A model generated the notes under the pieces. It made no database searches. It was not told the DNA's origin and saw only the letters and a list, made by a program, of their open reading frames with translations. From assembly GCA_021787845.1 (NCBI GenBank), contig JAJYLH010000006.1, forward strand, positions 62,001-126,000: 64,000 nucleotides of DNA. Reading direction: 5' to 3'. This stretch comes from Myxococcales bacterium (GTDB lineage: Bacteria; Myxococcota; Myxococcia; Myxococcales; JAJYLH01). This document shows positions 52,659-61,823 of this stretch, piece by piece (within the stretch, counting starts at the first letter, position 1; each line of letters begins with the position of its first letter). The position numbers were made by a program, and so were the translations under genes.

Positions 52659-54593
52659 ATGCCGACGGTCCACCGCCTTTCCGAAGCGCTCGCCAACCAG
52701 ATCGCCGCGGGCGAGGTGGTCGAGCGGCCGGCGGCTGCGGTCAAGGAGCTGGTGGAGAACGCGCTCGACGCGGGCGCCGGGCGGGTCGAGGTGCGGCTCG
52801 TGGACGGGGGGCGAAGGCGCCTCGAGGTGGTCGACGACGGGTCCGGAATGGGGCGGGAGGATGCGTTGCTCGCCCTCGAGCGGCACACGACCAGCAAGCT
52901 CTCCCTCGCCGCCGACCTCTTCGACCTGCGCACCTTCGGGTTTCGGGGGGAAGCGCTCCCGTCGATCGCGTCGGTCTCGCGGATGACCCTGACCACGCGG
53001 CCGGCCGGGGCGGTGGCGGCGACGCGGATCCGGATCGAGGGGGGCAAGGTCCTGGCGGTGGAAGAAGCAGGAGCGCCGCCGGGGACCCGGGTGGAAGTAG
53101 ACGACTTGTTCTTCAACGTGCCGGCCCGGCTCAAGTTCTTGAAGTCGCGCGCGACCGAGCAGGGGCACGTCGTCGACTGGGTGTCGCACCTGGCGCTCGC
53201 GAACCCGGAGGTCGCGTTTTCGGTGAGCGAGAGCGGTCGTGCCCTCTTCAAGGCGGAGCGGGCGGGGGAGCTCAAGGAGCGGATCGCGGCGGTGTTGGGG
53301 CGGGAGCTGTTCGAAGGGCTGCATCGGCTCGACGCCCGGGTGGGCGAGGTCTTTCTGACGGGGTACTGCGCCGGTCCCGGCCGGCAGAACGCGACCAGCC
53401 GGGAGATCTTCACGTTCGTCAACGGCCGCTACGTCCGGGAGAAGAGCCTCCTCGCGGCGGTGGCGCGCGCTTACGAGGGGGTCCTCCAGGTCGGACGCTC
53501 ACCGGCGGCGGTCCTGTTCATCGAGGTGCCGCCGGGGAAGGTCGACGTCAACGTCCATCCGCAGAAGCTGGAGGTGCGCTTCTCCGAGCCGCGGGAGGTT
53601 TTCGAGGCGGTCTTCCGGAGCGTCCGGGACCTGCTCGCGGGCTCGCCCTGGCTTTCGAAGGCGCCGGCGCGGACCTACGCGCTCAGGCCCTCCCCGGCGG
53701 CGCAGCAGCGAAGCGACAGCGGTACCGAAGAGCTTTCGAGCCCGCCGCGGCCGATCGCGCCGCCCCATTCCGCACCCCAGGAGCCCTCCTGGGTGCCTCG
53801 GCAGGAGCGCATCGCCGGCGCCCTCTCCCGGTGGGCAACGCGGCAGGGCCAGCGCGAGAGCCCGGACGAGCGGCCGCTCATCGCGCGCGATTCGGCCACC
53901 GACCCGCCGAACCCGCCCCCGGTCGAACCGGGTCAGGAGCAAGGCGAGAGCGGTCCCGTCCTACGCTTGGCCGAGCTGCGTTACCTGGGCCAGGTGCACC
54001 GCACCTATCTCGTCTTGGAGGCGCCGGAGGGGCTGGTGCTCCTGGACCAGCACGCGGCGCACGAGCGGGTCCTCTACGAGCGGTTTCGCGCCGAGCGGGC
54101 GGGAGAAGCGAAGGAGGGCGTGCCGCTCTTGGTGCCGCGGACGCTCGAGTTCTCGGCGGCGGATGCCCGGCTCATCGAGAGCGCTCTCGATGAGCTTCGC
54201 GACCTGGGCTTCGACCTGGAGCCCTTCGGCGGCTCGACCTTCTCCCTGACCGCGGTGCCGGCGGCGCTCGAAGGAGCGGATGCGAACCGGCTCCTGCGTC
54301 AGCTCGCGCAGGAGCTGCGGCAGACGGGGACCCCGAGCGCGGCGGACCGGCTGGAGGAGGCGCTGCTCGCGCGGATGGCCTGCCACGCGGCGGTGCGCGC
54401 GGGAGACGCGCTCTCGCCGGAGGAGGCGAAAGCGCTCCTCGTGACCCTGGACGGGACGCCGTTTCACGCGCAGTGTCCGCACGGGCGGCCGGTGGTGGTG
54501 CGCTTCGACGCGGCGAGGCTCGAGGAGCTGTTCCAGCGAAAGTACCCGGGCACGCCGAAGGCGGCCGGGCGCGACCGGGTGGAGCGCAGCTAG
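52659..54593 (+). CDS. mutL: DNA mismatch repair protein MutL
   Basis: 644 residues from ATG at 52659 (in-frame ATG at 52644 possible). GHKL ATPase motifs: NQIAAGEVVERPAAAVKELVENALDAGA, DDGSGM, TFGFRGEALPSIASVS. The transducer region ends with PPGKVDVNVHPQKLEVRF. The C-terminal dimerisation domain includes LLDQHAAHERVLYERF and CPHGRPVVVRF. The DQHAAHE and CPHGRP segments occupy the positions of the family endonuclease site; activity is uncertain. Links MutS to downstream repair. No mutS in the window. Confidence 0.95.
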   Translation: MPTVHRLSEALANQIAAGEVVERPAAAVKELVENALDAGAGRVEVRLVDGGRRRLEVVDDGSGMGREDALLALERHTTSKLSLAADLFDLRTFGFRGEALPSIASVSRMTLTTRPAGAVAATRIRIEGGKVLAVEEAGAPPGTRVEVDDLFFNVPARLKFLKSRATEQGHVVDWVSHLALANPEVAFSVSESGRALFKAERAGELKERIAAVLGRELFEGLHRLDARVGEVFLTGYCAGPGRQNATSREIFTFVNGRYVREKSLLAAVARAYEGVLQVGRSPAAVLFIEVPPGKVDVNVHPQKLEVRFSEPREVFEAVFRSVRDLLAGSPWLSKAPARTYALRPSPAAQQRSDSGTEELSSPPRPIAPPHSAPQEPSWVPRQERIAGALSRWATRQGQRESPDERPLIARDSATDPPNPPPVEPGQEQGESGPVLRLAELRYLGQVHRTYLVLEAPEGLVLLDQHAAHERVLYERFRAERAGEAKEGVPLLVPRTLEFSAADARLIESALDELRDLGFDLEPFGGSTFSLTAVPAALEGADANRLLRQLAQELRQTGTPSAADRLEEALLARMACHAAVRAGDALSPEEAKALLVTLDGTPFHAQCPHGRPVVVRFDAARLEELFQRKYPGTPKAAGRDRVERS

Positions 54594-54872
54594 GAACCCG
54601 GGAGGAAATCGACTGTTCATGTCCACATCGGCTCCTCGTTTCCGCTCATCGCGAGCCTGCCGAAAGGCTCAGGGGAAGCGGTCCAGGACAGCACGACGCG
54701 TCAAGCCTATTCGATTCCGGCCACTGACTGGTCGGAAGCGCCGCCGAGATCGAGCTCGAGCTCGTCCGGACCGCGGTCGAGTGGCGAGCGTCCGCGGAGA
54801 AGTCGGTCGCCCATCGACTGCGCCCCGGGCGTGTTCGTTGCCTCGAGGCTTCTGGCAGGTCACGTCAGACCG
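54594..54872. other. Intergenic region with REP-like hairpin
   Basis: 279 bases between mutL and the convergent STAS gene. A hairpin GAGCCTGCCGAAAGGCTC (54653-54670) sits within a diverged REP-like element starting at CCGCTCATCG (54642) and ending near GAAGCGG at 54681. No gene seen. Confidence 0.55.
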
Positions 54873-55187
54873 CTAGTCCTCGGTGTCGATTCCAAAATAG
54901 CGGAACATCCGGAGTTGATGGGTGCGCAGTCCCTTGAGCGAGACCTTCGGCTCCCGCTCCGTGCGGCGCAGCGCGAGGTCGTGCGCCAGCACCGCGACCC
55001 CGAAGTCGTAGAATTCGCGGACTTTCGTGAAGTCGAGGACCACGGGATCGCTCCCACCCAGCATCGCCTCCAGGGTGTGCGCCAGCTCGGCCGCCCTGGC
55101 GCCGTCGAAGACCCCCTCCACGACGATGGTCCGCACCTCTCCCGTCGCGTGGACGGCTCCCGATTTCGGTCGCGAGGTGGTCGTCAT
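54873..55187 (-). CDS. STAS domain protein without canonical serine
   Basis: 104 residues from ATG at 55187 with GGAG upstream. The STAS fold is indicated by IVVEGVFDGARAAELAHTLEAML, PVVLDFTKVREFYDFGVAVLAHDL and LKGLRTHQLRMFRYFGI. In anti-sigma factor antagonists the phosphorylated serine lies at D-S-S-G; here the equivalent site reads YDFG. Phosphorylation control is therefore unlikely at that site. No anti-sigma factor is adjacent. Confidence 0.8.
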   Translation of the reverse strand: MTTTSRPKSGAVHATGEVRTIVVEGVFDGARAAELAHTLEAMLGGSDPVVLDFTKVREFYDFGVAVLAHDLALRRTEREPKVSLKGLRTHQLRMFRYFGIDTED

Positions 55188-55550
55188 CTCGAGCTCTCCT
55201 TCCTTCGTCGCGTGGGGCGCGCGGTCGGTGGCTCGGACCTCTGGATCATACACCCGTCCTCAGCGGCCACCCAAGCCAAAGAACCGGGCACCGGCGTCAC
55301 GTCTTTCGATGAGGTCTGTTCCTGTCCCTCGCAAAGGGGCGACGAGGCTCAAGCAAGCCCCCGGCCAGAGGGGAAGATCGGCGGCGAAAGGCGGGAGCCC
55401 GGTCGACCCGGACGCGCCCCGGCGTCGATTTTCCCGGTTCACGAAGGGCGAACGCGCAAGATGTGCACGCCTCGCTCGGGGCCTCGGGCGAGAAACCCCG
55501 GCTGGCGAGCGTCCACGGGCTGTCCCCAGCGTCGCTCGGGTCCGGTCGAG

Positions 55551-56285
55551 CTATCCGCCGCGGTGCGCCAAGGCCTCGCGGGCCAGGCGGTCGCGCTCCG
55601 AGAGCACCCGCGCCGGATACCCGTCGAGAGCCGAGCGGGTGTCGCCACTGAGCGCCTGCCGCGCCCCGGCCGGGCCCCGGTTGTAGGCGAGCAGCGCCTC
55701 CCGCAGGGTCGGGTAGCGCTTCTCGAGCTTCTCCAGGTATCGCGCGCCGAGGGCGACGTTGGTTTCGACGTCGTAGAGCTGGGCCGGCCCGACGAGCCGC
55801 CGCCCCGCGCGCAAGGCGAGCTCGGCCCCGGTGGGGGGCCGAATCTGCATCAGGCCCACCGCGCCGGCGCCACTGTGCGCGTACGGGTCGAACCGGCTCT
55901 CGACCCGGGCGACGGCGACGAGCAGCAGCGGGTCCAGGTGATGCCGGTGCGCCTGGGTGACGAGGGCGATGCCGAGCCGGCGCACGGTCTCGGGGGGCAG
56001 GCTCGGCCGCGCTCTGGCGACCTCGCGGAGGATTCCCAGCCGCGAGGCTTCCGACAGCGCTTTCGCCTGGCGGCGGCCCTCGAGCGCGGTCGCGAGCTCC
56101 CGGAAGCGCTCTTCGGCGTCGGTCGCCCGGACCAGGGCGGCGCGCGCGGCGGCTTGGGCCTGGGCGATCTGGAGGGACGCGGCGCGGGGGGCGCGGGCCC
56201 AGGAGCCGGTGGGCAGGAGCCCTCCGGCGGCGATCCCGAGGTAGGCCGCGAACACGTTGGTCACGAGACCGTGCGAGCTCTGCAT
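55551..56285 (-). CDS. Lytic transglycosylase (SLT domain)
   Basis: 244 residues from ATG at 56285. A hydrophobic N-terminal segment (FAAYLGIAAGGLL) may anchor or export it. A helical stretch rich in alanine leads to an SLT catalytic domain (about 110-230) with catalytic glutamate in VARVESRFDPYA, GAVGLMQI and LLAYNRGP. It cleaves peptidoglycan glycan strands to anhydro-muropeptides. GGGGGG precedes the ATG. Divergent from rplC. Confidence 0.88.
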   Translation of the reverse strand: MQSSHGLVTNVFAAYLGIAAGGLLPTGSWARAPRAASLQIAQAQAAARAALVRATDAEERFRELATALEGRRQAKALSEASRLGILREVARARPSLPPETVRRLGIALVTQAHRHHLDPLLLVAVARVESRFDPYAHSGAGAVGLMQIRPPTGAELALRAGRRLVGPAQLYDVETNVALGARYLEKLEKRYPTLREALLAYNRGPAGARQALSGDTRSALDGYPARVLSERDRLAREALAHRGG

Positions 56286-56700
56286 CGTTCCCCCCGGCCC
56301 GGAAAGGCCCGGCGCCGGCGAGGCCTCGGCGCCTCGCTGCCGGGTAGAGCCAGAGCAGCGGCCGTGCCGAGCCGAAGACCCGCCCTCCGACGTGCGTCTC
56401 TTCGCTCGTCGCGGGAAGAGCCGGTGCGCGCGCGGCCACCCGGGCGCCTCGGATGGGCACCGCCGAGCCCCGGGCGGGAAAACCGGTCGCGATCTGGGTC
56501 TGGCGCGCGGGATGCGCAACCGCGGCACGGTGTGCGCCGGAAAAGGGCTTGACAAGGCGTGCCCAGTCGAGGCAGTTAAGCGCGCCCTCCAAGCGAAGCG
56601 GGGGCCGAAAACTCAGGCGCGTTCGAAAGCGGACGGCGCCCCGGACGACGGTCGCTCTCGGCAGGCGATGCGCTCCGGAGACCAGAGAAAGAGGTGGAAG
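56286..56700. other. Leader/promoter region of rplC
   Basis: 415 bases between divergent genes. No rpsJ or other ribosomal gene is present. A TTGACA box lies at 56549. The 140 bases between it and the rplC start would be an untranslated leader; I see no clear riboswitch or L4-type leader fold by eye. Confidence 0.5.
56549..56578 (+). promoter_or_regulatory. Putative rplC promoter
   Basis: TTGACA at 56549-56554 matches the -35 box. The -10 is weak: CAGTTA at 56573-56578 with 18-base spacing. It is the only promoter-like element upstream of rplC. Confidence 0.35.
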
Positions 56701-57354
56701 ATGCCGGTCGGGTTGATCGGTCGGAAGATGGGGATGACGCGCGTCTTCACCGACGACGGGGAGCAGATTCCCGTCACGGTGGTGGCGGTCGGGCCCTGCG
56801 TCGTCGTCGGCAAGCGCACCGAGGAGCAGGACCGCTACAGCGCCCTCCGGGTGGGCTTCGGCGAGCGCAAGCCCAAGCACACGAACAAGCCACGGGCGGG
56901 CGAGGCGAAGAAGAGCGGGCAGAAGGCGCCGCTGAAGATCCGGGAGATGCGGCTGACCGCGGAGGAGCTTGCGAAGTTCGAAATCGGCCAGGAGCTCAAG
57001 GCCGACCTGTTCCAGAAGGGGCAGGCGGTCGACGTCGTCGGCACCAGCAAGGGCAAGGGGTTCCAGGGCGTCGTCAAGCGCCACCACATGGCGGGCTTCG
57101 TCGAGGGCCACGGCACCCACGAGTACTACCGGCACCCGGGCTCCATCGGCCAGCGCAAGACGCCGGGCCGGGTCTTCCTCAACAAGCGGCTGCCGGGGCA
57201 CATGGGCGTCGAGCGCACCACGATCCAGAACCTCGAAATCGCCGGCGTCGACGTGGAGAACAACCTCCTGCTCGTGCGCGGGGCGATTCCCGGCCACAAG
57301 CAGGCGATCGTGGTGGTGAACCCGTCGGTCAAGGCGCGGGCGGCGAAGAAGTAG
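56701..57354 (+). CDS. rplC: 50S ribosomal protein L3
   Basis: 217 residues, full length. MPVGLIGRKMGMTRVF, GTSKGKGFQGVVKRHHMAG, HPGSIGQRKTPGRVF and LPGHMGVERTTIQNLEI cover the conserved globular and tail segments that reach the peptidyl-transferase centre. AGAGGTGGAAG precedes the ATG. L3 is normally in the S10 operon between rpsJ and rplD; here neither neighbour is present, and the next gene encodes an unrelated lipoprotein. It may be a relocated or second copy. Confidence 0.96.
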   Translation: MPVGLIGRKMGMTRVFTDDGEQIPVTVVAVGPCVVVGKRTEEQDRYSALRVGFGERKPKHTNKPRAGEAKKSGQKAPLKIREMRLTAEELAKFEIGQELKADLFQKGQAVDVVGTSKGKGFQGVVKRHHMAGFVEGHGTHEYYRHPGSIGQRKTPGRVFLNKRLPGHMGVERTTIQNLEIAGVDVENNLLLVRGAIPGHKQAIVVVNPSVKARAAKK

Positions 57355-57412
57355 CGCTCGCGTTCGGCGCTCGCCCCGGGGGCCCCAAGTTTCTGCTACC
57401 CTCGCCCGCTCG

Positions 57413-59158
57413 ATGATGCGCGCCCGTTCCCTGGTCCTCGCGCCCCTGCTGCTCGGCCTCGCCTGCTCGACGAGCAGCTTGGGCAACAAGCTCGGGCTCG
57501 GCGGCGCCTGCGGGGGAAAGAACGACGCCTGCCAGAGCGGGCTCTGCTACGCCATCGACACCCAGTCCAGCGTCTGCACCAAGACCTGCGCCGCGGCCGC
57601 CGACTGCCCGGCGAGGTGGATCTGCGACTCGGTGCCGGGGATTTTGAACGGGAAGATCTGCCTGCCGACCGGGCAGGGCGGGCGCTGCACCGTGGAGAGC
57701 GACTGCCCTGCCGGATACCTCTGCGACACGACCGCCGACCGCTGCTACATCCCGGTGTCGCGGGAGCTGTGCTCGCCCTGCACCTCGTCCAAGCAGTGCC
57801 CGACCGGCGGCGCCTGCGCGACCGTGCCCGCCACCGGCGAGATGTACTGCACGGTCGGCTGCGACTCGGGCGCCTGTCCCGCGGGCTTCTCCTGCGAGAG
57901 CGTCGCCGGGGCCTCGGGGAAGCAGTGCGTTCCCGACAACCAGGAGCGCACCTGCCATGCAGGAAAGGCGCTGTGCAGCCCCTGCCGGTCCGACGACGAG
58001 TGCGGCGGCCCCGGGGACCTGTGCGTGCGCAACGTGGCGAGCGGCGAAGAGTTCTGCGGAAAGAAGTGTACGAAGGACGCCGACTGTCCGCCGGCCTTCA
58101 ACTGCCTGGACCTCTCGGGGAACGGCAGCGGTCCTACCCAGTGCGTGCCCGACGCGCAGACCTGCGTCGGCTACTGCGACTCGACCGACGCCAGCGCCGT
58201 GCAGCGGGAATGCGGCCTCGGGTCGACCTGCGACTTGAGCTCGCGCCGCTGCCAGCCGGCGACCGACGGGAGCGAGTGCGCGGCCTGCGCCACCGACGAC
58301 GACTGCGCGGCGAAGTCGGGGAGCCGGTGCCTGGTCAACGACTGCACCGACTGCCCCTTCAAGGGCCAGAAGTTCTGCGCCCTCTCCTGCGACGACGGCA
58401 GCGGCCACGCGGATGCGTCGAAGTGCGGGGTGGGCTTCTTCTGCGTCGGCTTGGGCGCGGGCGGTTCGAGCGGCCCCTGGCACTGCGCGCCGAAGAGCGG
58501 CACCTGCCGGGCGGGCGCGGGGTCCTTGGGCGACGACTGCACCGGCGGCGGCGCGGCCCAGTGCTTGTCGGGGCTCTGCCTCACCTTCACCGAGGAGAGC
58601 GTCTGCTCCGCGCCGTGCCACGAGGACAGCGACTGCGGTGACGCTCGGTACAAGTGCTGCGCCCTGACGAACGGGGGGAAGACCTTCGACTGCCAACAGG
58701 CGCCGGGCGCTTCGGGCGGGGTGTGCAGCCCGCGCGGCGGCGGCTTCGGGGACGACTGCTCTCCGGGAGAGCCGCCGTGCTTGAGCGGCGCTTGCCTCGA
58801 CCTCGGGACCGCGGCCTTGTGCACGAAGGACTGCGCGGCCGACGCGGACTGCCCGTCGGGCTTCGGCTGCCGGGAGGCGCGCAAGCCCAACGGGGACGGC
58901 ACCTACGCGGCGGAGAAGGTGTGCTTCCCGAACGGCGGGGGAACCCTGGGGGCGGACTGCACCTTCGGGCCGGCGGCGTGCGAGAGCGGGCTGTGCCTGA
59001 AGAAGGCGTCGGGCAACATCTGCACGAACACGTGCCAGGCGGCGGCCGACTGCGGCTCGAGCGGCGACTACGGCTGCCAGACGGTGGAGAAGGCGGACCT
59101 GTTCGGGGGCGCGGCGACCGATCCGACGGCGAAGTTCTGCGTGCCGAAGGTCCTGTGA
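57413..59158 (+). CDS. Cysteine-rich lipoprotein
   Basis: 581 residues. Lipobox LGLAC at residue 18. The rest is a string of short disulfide-type modules with segments such as CTVESDCPAGYLC, CTKDADCPPAFNC, CATDDDCAAKSGSRC, CHEDSDCGDARYKCC and CAADADCPSGFGC. No enzymatic motif. Such proteins are common on myxobacterial surfaces. It starts 58 bases after rplC and may be read from its own promoter. Likely exported and anchored; function unknown. Confidence 0.88.
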   Translation: MMRARSLVLAPLLLGLACSTSSLGNKLGLGGACGGKNDACQSGLCYAIDTQSSVCTKTCAAAADCPARWICDSVPGILNGKICLPTGQGGRCTVESDCPAGYLCDTTADRCYIPVSRELCSPCTSSKQCPTGGACATVPATGEMYCTVGCDSGACPAGFSCESVAGASGKQCVPDNQERTCHAGKALCSPCRSDDECGGPGDLCVRNVASGEEFCGKKCTKDADCPPAFNCLDLSGNGSGPTQCVPDAQTCVGYCDSTDASAVQRECGLGSTCDLSSRRCQPATDGSECAACATDDDCAAKSGSRCLVNDCTDCPFKGQKFCALSCDDGSGHADASKCGVGFFCVGLGAGGSSGPWHCAPKSGTCRAGAGSLGDDCTGGGAAQCLSGLCLTFTEESVCSAPCHEDSDCGDARYKCCALTNGGKTFDCQQAPGASGGVCSPRGGGFGDDCSPGEPPCLSGACLDLGTAALCTKDCAADADCPSGFGCREARKPNGDGTYAAEKVCFPNGGGTLGADCTFGPAACESGLCLKKASGNICTNTCQAAADCGSSGDYGCQTVEKADLFGGAATDPTAKFCVPKVL

Positions 59159-59448
59159 GGGCCGGTGACCGCGAACGGAGCGACGGGCGTCTCGCCGGCA
59201 TCGGGAGCGCGGGCCCCGCGCCAGCGGCTGGGACACCCGCGTTCGCCGGCGTCGGCCGCCGCTCCCCCGCGACGCCGGGCGGGGTCGGACATTCGTCCGA
59301 TGCGGGCCGAGGGGTCTTGCCGGCCCGAAAGGCGTGTGCTATCTCGACGCGGCTTTTTCCGGCCGGGAGCCGGCGCGTTCTTCTGAGCGGACGTGGACTT
59401 CCAGCCGGTCCGACCGGCGAGAGGCTCTTGCCACTGGAGGGCGTCATC

Positions 59449-60798
59449 ATGAGCGGACGGGCCGCCGGCGGGCGCGCCCCCCCTCTCGCGCGAGGCTCGG
59501 TGAAGGCCGGGGCCCGGCGCGCGTGTCCGCTCGCGCTGGCCGTCCTCGTGCTCTGCGCTTGCGGTTCCAATAAGCTTCTGACCACCCCGCAGACCTTCTC
59601 CATCGTCGGCGGCGAGCCGGCGATCGACACGACGCAGCCGGCGGTGCAAGAGAGCGACGGGGGGGCGAAGCCCTCCGACTTCGGCTCCAGCGCGCCGGTG
59701 CAGGTGGACCTGTTCAAGCAGCACGAGTCGGCGAAGGTCGACATCCTCTGGGTGGTCGACAACTCGACCTCGATGGCGGCGAAGCAGAACCGGCTGAAAG
59801 CCAATTTCCAGGGCTTCATCGACCAGCTCACCCAGGCGAACGAGGCCATCGACTACCACATCGGGGTGGTGACGACCGACACCGTCAGCGGCGACCAGAG
59901 CGGGAAGCTGCAGAACCGGGCGGGGCTTTCGCACCCCTGGGTGGGCGAGGACACCTGCGGCGCGGGCTGCGACCAGGTGACGGCGTTCCAGGAGAACGCG
60001 AGCGTGGGGGAGAGCGGCTCCGGTGACGAGAAGCCGCTCTTGGCGGCGGAGATGGCGCTGACGCCGCCGCTGTCGACGGTGGGCCAGAACGCGGGCTTCC
60101 TCCGGGCGGACGCGACGCTCTTCATCATCGTCCTGACCGACGAGGACGACCACTCCTGCGCGCCGATCTCGGGGTACGTCGACGGGCAGCCAGATCCGGT
60201 CGTCGGCACCGAGGCGTGCGAGCCGGGGCAGGAGACGTGGGGGTCGACCGAGTACTTCGCGCGGCTGTTTTCGGGCCTCAAGGGGCCGAGCAACAGCGCT
60301 CTCGTTACCTTCGGGGCGATCGTGGCTCCCGCGCCGGCGACGCCGATCCACGATGACGCGGGAGCGGGGATGGGTTGCGTCGATCCGAGCGACAACTCGG
60401 TCAGCGCGCTCTACGCCCGGCGGATCGTCACCGTGGCGCAAGAGATGGGGATGACCAACACCGTCGCCAGCATCTGCGACTCGAACTACAACGAGAGCCT
60501 GAGCAGCATGGGCTTTCTCGCGACCGGGGCGAAGACCACCTTCTACCTCACCCGGGCGCCGTTCCAGAGCGAGATCCAGGTCTACGTGACGACGCCGGAC
60601 GGCGGCACCCGGACGCTCGAGAAGGGAGGCGCCGACTCGAGCGTGGACGACTACCAGTACCTCCCGTGCAGCCAGGGCGCCCCCAGCAGCGTGGAGAACG
60701 CGATAGTATTCTATTCAAACAAGGTCCCTCCGACCGGCTCGACGATCGAAGTGGACTACCCGGTGGACGTCGGCGGGGTGCAGTGCCCGCCACCCTAG
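59449..60798 (+). CDS. VWA-domain lipoprotein
   Basis: 449 residues from ATG at 59449, with TGGAGGG 8-9 bases upstream. Lipobox LCAC near residue 37. VWA domain (about 95-330) with MIDAS DNSTS in VDILWVVDNSTSM and IIVLTDEDDHS. Several cysteines. A C-terminal beta region (about 370-449) contains IQVYVTTPDGG. MIDAS domains bind metal and ligand. Its position before two outer-membrane barrels and a TPR-like protein recalls the gliding adhesin CglB and Glt proteins of Myxococcus, but VWA lipoproteins of this kind have many paralogues, so this is only a hypothesis. Confidence 0.88.
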   Translation: MSGRAAGGRAPPLARGSVKAGARRACPLALAVLVLCACGSNKLLTTPQTFSIVGGEPAIDTTQPAVQESDGGAKPSDFGSSAPVQVDLFKQHESAKVDILWVVDNSTSMAAKQNRLKANFQGFIDQLTQANEAIDYHIGVVTTDTVSGDQSGKLQNRAGLSHPWVGEDTCGAGCDQVTAFQENASVGESGSGDEKPLLAAEMALTPPLSTVGQNAGFLRADATLFIIVLTDEDDHSCAPISGYVDGQPDPVVGTEACEPGQETWGSTEYFARLFSGLKGPSNSALVTFGAIVAPAPATPIHDDAGAGMGCVDPSDNSVSALYARRIVTVAQEMGMTNTVASICDSNYNESLSSMGFLATGAKTTFYLTRAPFQSEIQVYVTTPDGGTRTLEKGGADSSVDDYQYLPCSQGAPSSVENAIVFYSNKVPPTGSTIEVDYPVDVGGVQCPPP

Positions 60799-60989
60799 CC
60801 GCCCCAGCCCGTCGGTGGGCGGCACCCCTGCTGAGAAGGGGAGACGAGATAGCCACCGCTCCGACCGGCGGAGCGGAAGCGAGAGCCGGACTGAAGCGGC
60901 GCAGGTGGGCGGAGAAGGTTCGGACCCGAACGGGTTGTCGTCGGTTCGTCGAAGACGTGACGCTGAAACGAAACGAGAAGGCGAGGACG

Positions 60990-61823
60990 ATGCGGACGAA
61001 CACCAACGCGCGGCGAGGACTCGGGATGCTCTTGAGCCTCGCCCTGGCGCTCCTGCCCTCCGTGGCGGGCGCGAAGAGCCTGTTGCCCCCGGACGAAGGG
61101 TTCATGAAGGAGCCGAAGAGCGTCGCCTACCGGCTCTATTCGCTCTCGAGCAAGAGCGACATCGGCCTCTACTACGCGCTCTCGATGAAGAACAAGCTGA
61201 CCCAGCACAACGGGGGCGCGCTCACCTTCGACCAGCAGATCGGCGAGTACTTCGCCATCGACGTCTTCGCCGACGCGGGCGCGGGGACCCTGACCAACCT
61301 GGTGACGAACATCCGCTTCGAGGCGGGGCTCGACCCGACGAACCCCTCGCGGGGGCGGATGACCACCACCGGCAGCGACCTCGCCGACGCCGGCGCGCTC
61401 ATCGCCACCGGACAGGTGGGCCTCAGGTTCACGCCCATCTACGGGAAGATGAGCCTCTCCTCCGAGCTGCCGGTCCACTTCAACTTCTACGTCGCCGCGG
61501 GGGTCGGCGCCGCTTACGTCCAGTTCAACGACATCCTCACCTGCCAGAGCAACCTCGACGGAAACAACCACTGCCCCGGCGGGAGCAGCCCCAGCGGCTA
61601 CCGGAGCCAGAACCTGACCAAGGTCGGCTTCAACGTCGGCGGCGGCCTGCGCTTGTACATCACCCAGCTCCTGTCGCTTCGGGTCGAGGTGCGCGACGTC
61701 CTCTTCCCCGACCAATACCTCGCCGACGTCAACTTCAAGAGCCCGGTCGGAACGGGCACCGTCACCAGCTCGGGCGTGAGCCAGACGCCGCTCGTCCTGC
61801 TCGGAATAGGTTTCTTGCTGTGA
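60990..61823 (+). CDS. Outer-membrane beta-barrel protein (myxobacterial OMP type), copy 1
   Basis: 277 residues from ATG at 60990. Signal peptide ending VAGA. Beta-barrel pattern with alternating hydrophobic strands; the LRLYITQLLSLRVEVRDVLF segment and terminal aromatic-free GIGFLL end match the family described as outer membrane beta-barrel domain, myxobacterial. Two cysteines in an extracellular-type loop (TCQSNLDGNNHC). Stop overlaps the GTG of the second barrel, so translation is coupled. Confidence 0.85.
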   Translation: MRTNTNARRGLGMLLSLALALLPSVAGAKSLLPPDEGFMKEPKSVAYRLYSLSSKSDIGLYYALSMKNKLTQHNGGALTFDQQIGEYFAIDVFADAGAGTLTNLVTNIRFEAGLDPTNPSRGRMTTTGSDLADAGALIATGQVGLRFTPIYGKMSLSSELPVHFNFYVAAGVGAAYVQFNDILTCQSNLDGNNHCPGGSSPSGYRSQNLTKVGFNVGGGLRLYITQLLSLRVEVRDVLFPDQYLADVNFKSPVGTGTVTSSGVSQTPLVLLGIGFLL

